Assembly (NCBI RefSeq): GCF_049306965.1
Contig: NC_133197.1
Span: 1,822,501-1,886,500 of the forward strand
From: Danio rerio
Taxonomy: Eukaryota > Chordata > Actinopteri > Cypriniformes > Danionidae
Length of the DNA stretch: 64,000 nt
Direction: 5' to 3'
Notes under the pieces: model-generated
Told to the model about the DNA's origin: nothing
The model's database searches: none
Seen by the model: the letters and a program-made list of their open reading frames with translations, nothing else
Program-made: the position numbers and the translations under genes
Shown: positions 58,065 through 64,000 of the stretch, one piece after another
Layout: each line of letters starts with the position of its first letter
Position numbering within the stretch: position 1 is the stretch's first letter

Positions 58065-59032
58065 ATGTAATAGTGAACGAGGAGAGTGAAGAACTGAGTG
58101 AAGATGAGGACAAACATCATGTCAAAAGTGAAAGTGAAACTTACACAAAGAGAGAAAAAGGTTTTAACTGCACTCAGTGTGGAAAGTGTTTAACCAACAA
58201 ACACACACTCAAGTTTCACATGATGATCCACACTGGAGAGAAACCATTCAAGTGTTCACACTGCGACAAGAGCTTCATTTGTTCAGGATATCTGAAAACA
58301 CACGAGAAGACCCACACTGGAGAGAGACCACACAAGTGTGATCAATGCGGCAAAACATTTTCGATTTCTTCAGAGCTGAGGAAACATCTTAGAGTTCATA
58401 CAAACGAGAGGCCTTATTCATGCTCTGAGTGTGGGAAGAGTTTCGCACGACAGTCAAGCCTAAGACAACATCGGAAGATCCACACTGGTGTCAGAGAGTT
58501 TGTGTGCTTTGAGTGCGAGATGACTTTTATTACAGCTGGAAATCTGAAACGACACCTGAGGACTCACACTAAAGAGAAACCTAACAAGTGTTCACACTGC
58601 GACAGGAGATTCAGTCAGTTGCAATCACTGAAAATACATGAGAGGATTCACACTGGAGAGAAACCGTTCGTATGTTTTGAGTGTGGGAAGGGTTTTTCAC
58701 ATCAGTCTCATTTTAAAGCGCATCAGCATATCCACACCGGTGTGAGAGAGTTTGTGTGCGTTGAGTGTGGGAAGGGTTTTATTACAGCCGCAGACTTAAA
58801 ACAACACCAGTGGTTTCACACTGGAGAGAAACCTTACAAGTGTTCACACTGCGACAAGACGTTCAGTCTTTTACAAATCCTGAAAACACATGAGAGGATT
58901 CACACTGGAGAGAAACCGTACGCATGTACTCAGTGTGGGAAGAGTTTCAGACAATCATCACACCTTAAAAAGCACATGAAGATCCACACAATGGAGAACA
59001 CAAATGTGATCAGAGCGGTAAAACATTTTTAA
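58065..59032 (+). CDS. Gene F exon 3: FiNZ tail and ten fingers
   Basis: 340-residue protein with exon 2. Acceptor TTACTTTTCAG, then [19 protein letters not shown]; Asn replaces Lys in the usual VKEE, and VKSE is kept. Ten fingers have contacts NHTF, CGYT, ISEK, RSSQ, TGNR, QQSI, HSHA, TADQ, LQIT, QSHK. Finger 1 lacks the core Phe (GKCLTN) and finger 7 has Phe at the helix Leu position. TGVRE precedes fingers 5 and 8. After finger 10 the frame ends [14 protein letters not shown], stop; the DNA still spells an eleventh finger in another frame ([18 protein letters not shown]), with its second Cys changed to Ser. The array has therefore lost one finger by frameshift. Confidence 0.92.
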
Positions 59033-59708
59033 GGCCTTCAAATTTGAAGAAACATCTAATGTTAGAGAAAGTTTATAATGGTGCATTTGTTAGAATTTAA
59101 TTGATGATTGCCACGCATCTTTTATATATACACTTCATACTTCCGACAATTAGATTATTTTCAATGTAAATAAATTCTATATATTTTTGTAATTCCAGTA
59201 ACTTATCAATTCATTTAAACTATTATTATTTATAATACCTGTAAACGTATTCTGTTTAGTTTAATTAAATTGTCATTTGGGTAGTAGACCCTTTTCACAT
59301 CACCTGGTTTCTCTGCAACGCAAGTCGTCAAAGTTGGGAAACTTTGAGCGCAGTGAATAGGAGAATACAACAAATCGTTTTTTACAGTCCTATTTGCTAA
59401 ATTAATGACCGAAAAACTCCAGGATGGTGTTACCAAGACTTTCAGAAAAAGAAAAACGATAGTGTGAGACTGATAGTGGTAGCCAGAAGAGAGAATAACG
59501 TCAAATTTACTGTCCTGTCCCATAGACGCTGTATTAGAAATGCCTCCTACAAGTGGTAATTCGTTTTTCGTCTCGTAATTCGTTTTTTTTTTTTTTTGTA
59601 GTTTGAAGCAAAGATGATATAATACATTCATAAATGTATATAAATGCTCATACGTTTTTCAAAATCAAAATATTAAAAACTTACGGATTTAAGATGCTAA
59701 TGACCCTT
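59033..59708 (+). other. Gene F 3' UTR and flank
   Basis: AATAAA at 59169-59174 is a likely poly(A) signal for gene F, about 140 bp after the stop. From about 59285 (GACCCTTTTCACATCACCTG) the DNA looks like another old element; an open frame on the minus strand there has no known domain. Confidence 0.5.
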
Positions 59709-60227
59709 ATGCCTAGTTCAGACTGCGTGATTTTAGCCCCGATTTTGGCTCGCCGACAAAGCGGGAGGCTGGGGGAGAAGTTAAAAACACTCTTTTTTGT
59801 TTATTTGGACCCACGAAATGGAGGAAAAACTAGTGGAGGTTTGACAGGACTCAGGAGCAACCGTGTCTGTTTGACGTTTCATACAGAAAGAAATTAGTTT
59901 ATTATCAACATTGAGGAGAAATGGCTAATTCCCTTTAAACCCAGGTGAGCAAATATGCACATTTTCTACCCCATTAAAGGCTTCTGTCTCATTATGTAGT
60001 TAAGAACAAAAGATATACAACGTGTTTTTTGCTGTGAGACGTAGTTTGGACGAAGTTGTCGGCGATTCTTCTTATAGGAAAGTCATGCAATGTGAATGTC
60101 CCTGTCGCCGATCCATCTTGCAGTGTAAACAAAGCAGCAACGAAACGCCAGCCCAGATAGTCAAGCAGTGTGAAAACATCTGTGACACGACTACTTTAAA
60201 AATCATGCAGTCTGAACTCGGCATTAA
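59709..60227. mobile_element. Second copy of the 43349-44157 family
   Basis: Opposite orientation and about 290 bp shorter. Ends TATGCCTAGTTCAGACTGCG and CAGTCTGAACTCGGCATTA. Shares GGACCCACGAAATGGAGGAA and GACAGGACTCAGGAGCAACC with the other copy. Confidence 0.7.
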
Positions 60228-60414
60228 ATGCGTCATAAGTCTTGTAAAAAGGCTTCGTTAGATTTCCATATTTTCGATTACATATTTTACATATTAATAT
60301 ATAATATTGGCTTATTGTTTAAGCTAACAGTGTGTGGGTGTTTGTTTGTTTGTATATGTGCTCTTCACTTTCCGATCAACCCCTACTGTTCGTCACTTAC
60401 CAGCTACTGTCTAT

Positions 60415-60829
60415 TAGGTCTGTGCAATTGTCAAAAATTCTGTTTCGATTTTGGCTTCCAACGATTATGAAAAACCATTAATCGAGATAAACGATTAGTC
60501 CATCATATACCGCCCCCTTTTCAGTTGTGCACATTTGTTGCTCTGCAAAGCTCAGTTCCACCTGAAAACGACTAAAAGCATGTACTGGAATGTAATGTCT
60601 GCAGCACGGGATGCGCATCATTCATTGAAGTGCTTTTGAATTAATCATGTTTTTAAAAGTGTGAAGTGTGCGCGCTCAGCCTCAGAGACGAGCAGAGCAC
60701 ACACATCTGCAGTCATCTTAATGTGAGCGCTTTAATAATCGAATACATGGAAATTTGTGTCAAAACAAATTTTTTTTAAAGAAATATCAATTAAAAAGTT
60801 ATGATTTTTCCCATAATTGAGCAGCCCTA
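60415..60829. mobile_element. Small hAT-type element, perfect 8-bp duplication
   Basis: The ends TAGGTCTGTGCAATTGTC and CATAATTGAGCAGCCCTA are flanked by CTGTCTAT (60407-60414 and 60830-60837). 415 bp, non-coding. Confidence 0.85.
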
Positions 60830-60837
60830 CTGTCTAT

Positions 60838-61591
60838 AAACTCAATATACTCTTCAAATACTTGTTATTTTTGGCTATAGATTACTTTTCACTGTTTCTT
60901 AGACTCGACAACTATATTGGTTATTATCGTTTTGTTCAAATAAAACGATCATTTTTAAAAGCAGAAAGTCTCTGGAGACTCGCACTCTGAATCAAATTTT
61001 CAGCCTCTAATGTCATAATAATCGTTCCTCTGTACATTTACAAGCAACATTCTCAAATCATTTCCTTCATTTCAATGTATGAATGTACGTTTAAAGATCG
61101 GCCAGTTGTGTATTAATAAAAGCACTTGTTATTCTTTGTGATAAATGATTCCTTTGTTTTAGAGTTCTACACAAGCACATGACTCGAGCAGTCATGCAAA
61201 ATGTCACATTATCAATTTAAGTGGATTTCTTAACGTTTTTTAAACGGTATTTTACCTCACGTGCTACTGAGTAAACTTTTGTCTGTAGTATGTTGTGTTG
61301 CGTTTTTTTTATTCATAAATGTAAATGGGCAGTGAAAAATTTACTCACTTTGATATAGAAACAGGTCATTATCTATGCACGATAAAAGAAACCAAAAATA
61401 CCAAAGCAAAAAGAACTGTTAATTATTTTAAAGCCTTAAATTTATTTTTTTTTATAATTATTTTTTTCTTTTTATATTGTACTTGATTGGATGTTAATAT
61501 AATGTTGTTATTGCCCTTGTATGCTCTGTGTTCTAAAATTGCAATAAAAAAAAAACAAAAAAGAAAAAAAAAAGTTGTGTGGTGCGATTTT
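60838..61591. other. Intergenic DNA between genes F and G
   Basis: AT-rich with A and T runs near 61440 and 61545. No gene or bounded repeat. Confidence 0.4.
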
Positions 61592-61657
61592 GACCCGCCT
61601 CGCCGTGATGACGTCAGCGCTGACGCGTTCATTCAGCGTCGCGTCTTCAGAGCTGAG
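61592..61657 (+). promoter_or_regulatory. Gene G promoter and exon 1
   Basis: CCCGCCTCGCCGTGATGACG, CRE TGACGTCA (61609-61616) within CGTCAGCGCTGACG, then CGTTCATTCAGCGTCGCG. The exon ends GAGCTGAG at 61657 before gtgagt. The conserved intron block runs to about 61830. Almost identical to gene E. Confidence 0.8.
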
Positions 61658-62157
61658 GTGAGTCGTTGACGCTTTTTCTCGTGTTTACACAACAATAAAA
61701 CACACTTTACAGTTTATTAAAGCGACAATCTGCGACTAGTTTCTGCATTGAGTTCACCTCTATCTGTGTGTCTGCTGACCAAAACAATACAGCAGGCAGA
61801 GAGCAGCTCTGAGAGGACAATATGAGTGTTTGGATTTATCTGAGTAATTTTTGTCCACGATTGTATGAGTAATTTCGCAAAGTATGATATGTGAAGGGGA
61901 AAATGGGAATCTGCTGCATCAGATGTATTAACATCGATGCATAAATGATTGAATTGATAGTTTTTATTGCGTTTTTATGTTCTTAAGTTCTTCTGTACAG
62001 GTGCTTCTGCTGACAATCTTAATGATTTGTTATGAATGTGTTCGTAGTATATTAACTATAGATCTAAATACACATCAATAGTAAATTAATCAAGATTTCT
62101 CTGTTTATTTTTTGAAGCTCTGCCTCCATCAGTGAAAGACAAAGACAGAGTGAGAAG

Positions 62158-62212
62158 ATGAGTGATCCAGAACCCTGCAGAATTAAACAGGAAGAGACTG
62201 AAGAACTAATAG
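62158..62212 (+). CDS. Gene G exon 2 (partial gene)
   Basis: Exon 62118-62212. Codes MSDPEPCRIKQEETEELI plus one base. The 5' UTR lacks TTTATTGAAGGACAG. Donor GTTTGT. No finger exon follows before the window ends, so the rest of gene G should lie downstream, or the gene is broken. Confidence 0.85.
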
Positions 62213-63107
62213 GTTTGTGTTCATTCATTACTCTTCAGTAATGAGGATGTACAACAGGTTGTTTAGCACTTCATCGGTTGTACAACGTTTTCATGTTACC
62301 TTTGTTTATAATATGTAGCCTATTTAAAGGGTACAGCTCTTATTTTAATTAACATGAAACCGTAAAATTCATTTTTTGCCACGTTTTATTGATAATTGAG
62401 AGACATGCATAAGTGTATGAGTTTATAAATAAAGTATTGAGCTGTTTTGAACTTTGACTGTGGCGCACTCGCTCTGCTGCTCCTATCCAGTAACAAACCA
62501 GGCTTTTTATGGTGTAATAAAGTGGATGGGATTCACAGCACATCACTTTCTGTGTCTTGTGTGAAAGCTGCTTCTCTCTGAGCCGTGGCTGCAGCTGGAG
62601 GGAGAGTGAAACCAGTACACTGAATACTGCTGGGCAGTGTGGCACAACGTAATAATTAATTTTTTTGATAGAAATTGCGATTTTAATTTGCTCAATATTT
62701 GTTGTTTGTTTGTTTGTTTGTCTTATTTATAGAGCACATGATGTTGAGCACATGATGTTATATGAGAACAGATGTTGACCAAAGTGCTTTACAAAAAGAC
62801 CAGCATACAAAATCTATACCTATATATAAAAATTAAGCAAAATATATAAAACAGATTAAAATTAATTAATTACAATCAAAGGCAAGAGACCGAAGGTGAT
62901 TTTTTAAAAATAATAAGTAAGTAGTGGCAACAATTATGTGACGGCTCTTAAAAATGATCTGTTTTTGTTTGGCGTCTGTGACTTTGAAACCAAAATATTC
63001 CCATATTGCCAATACTGTTTTTCTTTGATGTTAATTAATCTATTAATGCTTGGGAAACACAGATGCCATATACAATAATACAAAATATGCCTTCGAAATA
63101 ATACATA
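62213..63107 (+). other. Gene G intron 2
   Basis: AT-rich. (GTTT)n at 62701-62722 leads a dispersed repeat (CTTATTTATAGAGCAC...CAAAGTGCTTTACAAAAAG). No gene. Confidence 0.45.
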
Positions 63108-63556
63108 CAGTTGAAGTCAGAATTATTAGCCCACCTTTATTTACTTCTTTTTGTAATATTACCCAAATGATGTTGAAGAGATTCAGGACATTTTCACAGT
63201 ATGTCTGATAATATTTTTTTCTTTTGTAGAAAGTCTTATTTGTTTTATTTCGGCTAGAATGAAAGGAGTTATTATTTTTGTAAACCCAATTTTAGGGACA
63301 AAATGATTAGCCCCTTTAAGCTATATTTTGTTTAGATAGTCTACAGAATAAACCATCGTTATACAATAACTAACCTAATTGCCCTAACCTGCCTAGTTAA
63401 CCTAATTAACCTAGTAAAGCCTTTAAATGTCACTTTAAGCTGTATAGACGTGTCCTGAAGAATATCTAGTCAAATATTATTTATTGTCATCATGACGAAG
63501 ATAAAATAAATCAGTTATTAGAGATGAGTTATTAAAACTAATATGATTAGAAATGT
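63108..63556. mobile_element. Mariner/Tc1-type miniature element, incomplete
   Basis: CAGTTGAAGTCAGAATTATT start and the same interior as 37024-37545 (inverted middle, TCAAATATTATTTATTGTCA). The right terminus is lost. Confidence 0.75.
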
Positions 63557-63577
63557 GTTGAAGAAACTGTATATGGC

Positions 63578-64000
63578 CCATTTCCAATGATAGGTATGGT
63601 TTGGTATGCTTTTATGGCCGTTTCCACTGTCAAAAGTTACCTAAAACCGAACCATACCCCTTTTTGGGTACCCTTTCGAAAGGGTACCTAGCACAACAAA
63701 AGGGTACCAAAAGGCGGAGCTGGACGCGCAGCTGAACGCTATTAGTTTACAGAGATATAAGTGCGGGACTGCGACTGACGCCTCCATGGCTGCTGGACCA
63801 GTTGGCTACCCGCACTCATTGGATTGTTTCCATATCCCCTGTTCCCATCCCCTGTGTCAATGTTGTGTCTTGCCGGTGTGCTCATGGCAAGATTGGGTAG
63901 TGTTTTTCTGCCTGTTTTCACTTTTCCCATACAAGAGCAAGCTGAGAGGGTGTTTTTTTGGCCTAACTCTCCAGATGTATCTTACGTCCCTTTTTTTAGG
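63578..64000. mobile_element. Left part of a DNA element, cut by the window
   Basis: GGCCGTTTCCACTGTCAAAA at about 63617 starts a sequence common in fish DNA elements, with repeated GGGTACC (63667-63710). No terminus on the right within the window. Confidence 0.45.

Noticed and set aside
59230-59631. 133-codon minus-strand open frame after gene F
   Set aside because: No recognised domain, overlaps a likely poly(A) region and old repeat DNA, and has no splice or promoter context.

Overview
The window is vertebrate nuclear DNA and almost certainly zebrafish (Danio rerio). It is full of DANA tRNA-derived SINEs, fish hAT, TTAA-target, Mutator-like and mariner-type elements, and it holds a tandem cluster of fish-specific C2H2 zinc-finger genes. 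This composition matches the zinc-finger and repeat-rich long arm of zebrafish chromosome 4. That placement is inference; a genome alignment would settle it.

Seven genes of one family, called A to G here, lie head to tail on the + strand. Each has the same plan. A non-coding first exon ends in GAGCTGAG/gtgagt. A short second exon supplies the start codon and 18 residues (MSDPEPC..IKQEETEELI) and ends in phase 1. One or two 3' exons then carry an acidic segment ([20 protein letters not shown]) followed by all the fingers. The N-terminal part is the fish N-terminal zinc-finger-associated (FiNZ) region. Layout by exon 1, exon 2 and finger exon(s): A 2959, 7342-7451, 12911-13908 (10 fingers); B 19726, 20790-20899, 21264-21632 plus 22795-23540 (3+8); C 28352, 29123-29232, 31820-32182 plus 33695-34389 (3+7); D 38363, 40856-40949, 42642-43336 (7); E 45888, 48081-48184, 50898-51646 (7); F 55835, 56499-56608, 58065-59032 (10); G 61657, 62118-62212, finger exon beyond the window. 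All coding exons are open and the splice phases agree.

B and C are a tandem segmental duplication (about 17.0-23.65 kb and 24.92-34.5 kb), separated by a TTAA-flanked transposon. Their promoters differ from the CRE-bearing promoters of A, D, E, F and G. They alone have two finger exons, separated by an intron filled with a 30-bp minisatellite. B looks mosaic: its last exon matches C up to finger 5, then matches the end of A.

Introns and intergenic DNA are mostly nested transposons, many with target duplications readable at both ends: 8 bp for hAT, 9 bp for a Mutator-like element, TTAA for a piggyBac-like class, and 5 bp for a solo LTR. Large foldbacks and two intronic minisatellites are also present. 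No tRNA or rRNA gene, CRISPR array, or gene outside the zinc-finger family was recognised.

Known finger arrays of this kind bind DNA in the nucleus, and lineage-specific tandem families of this type are widely thought to repress transposons. Here that role is inference. The points most worth following up are the alternative finger exons of B and C, a repeating five-finger module with fixed non-canonical linkers, and repeated SUMO-consensus motifs in the N-terminal region.
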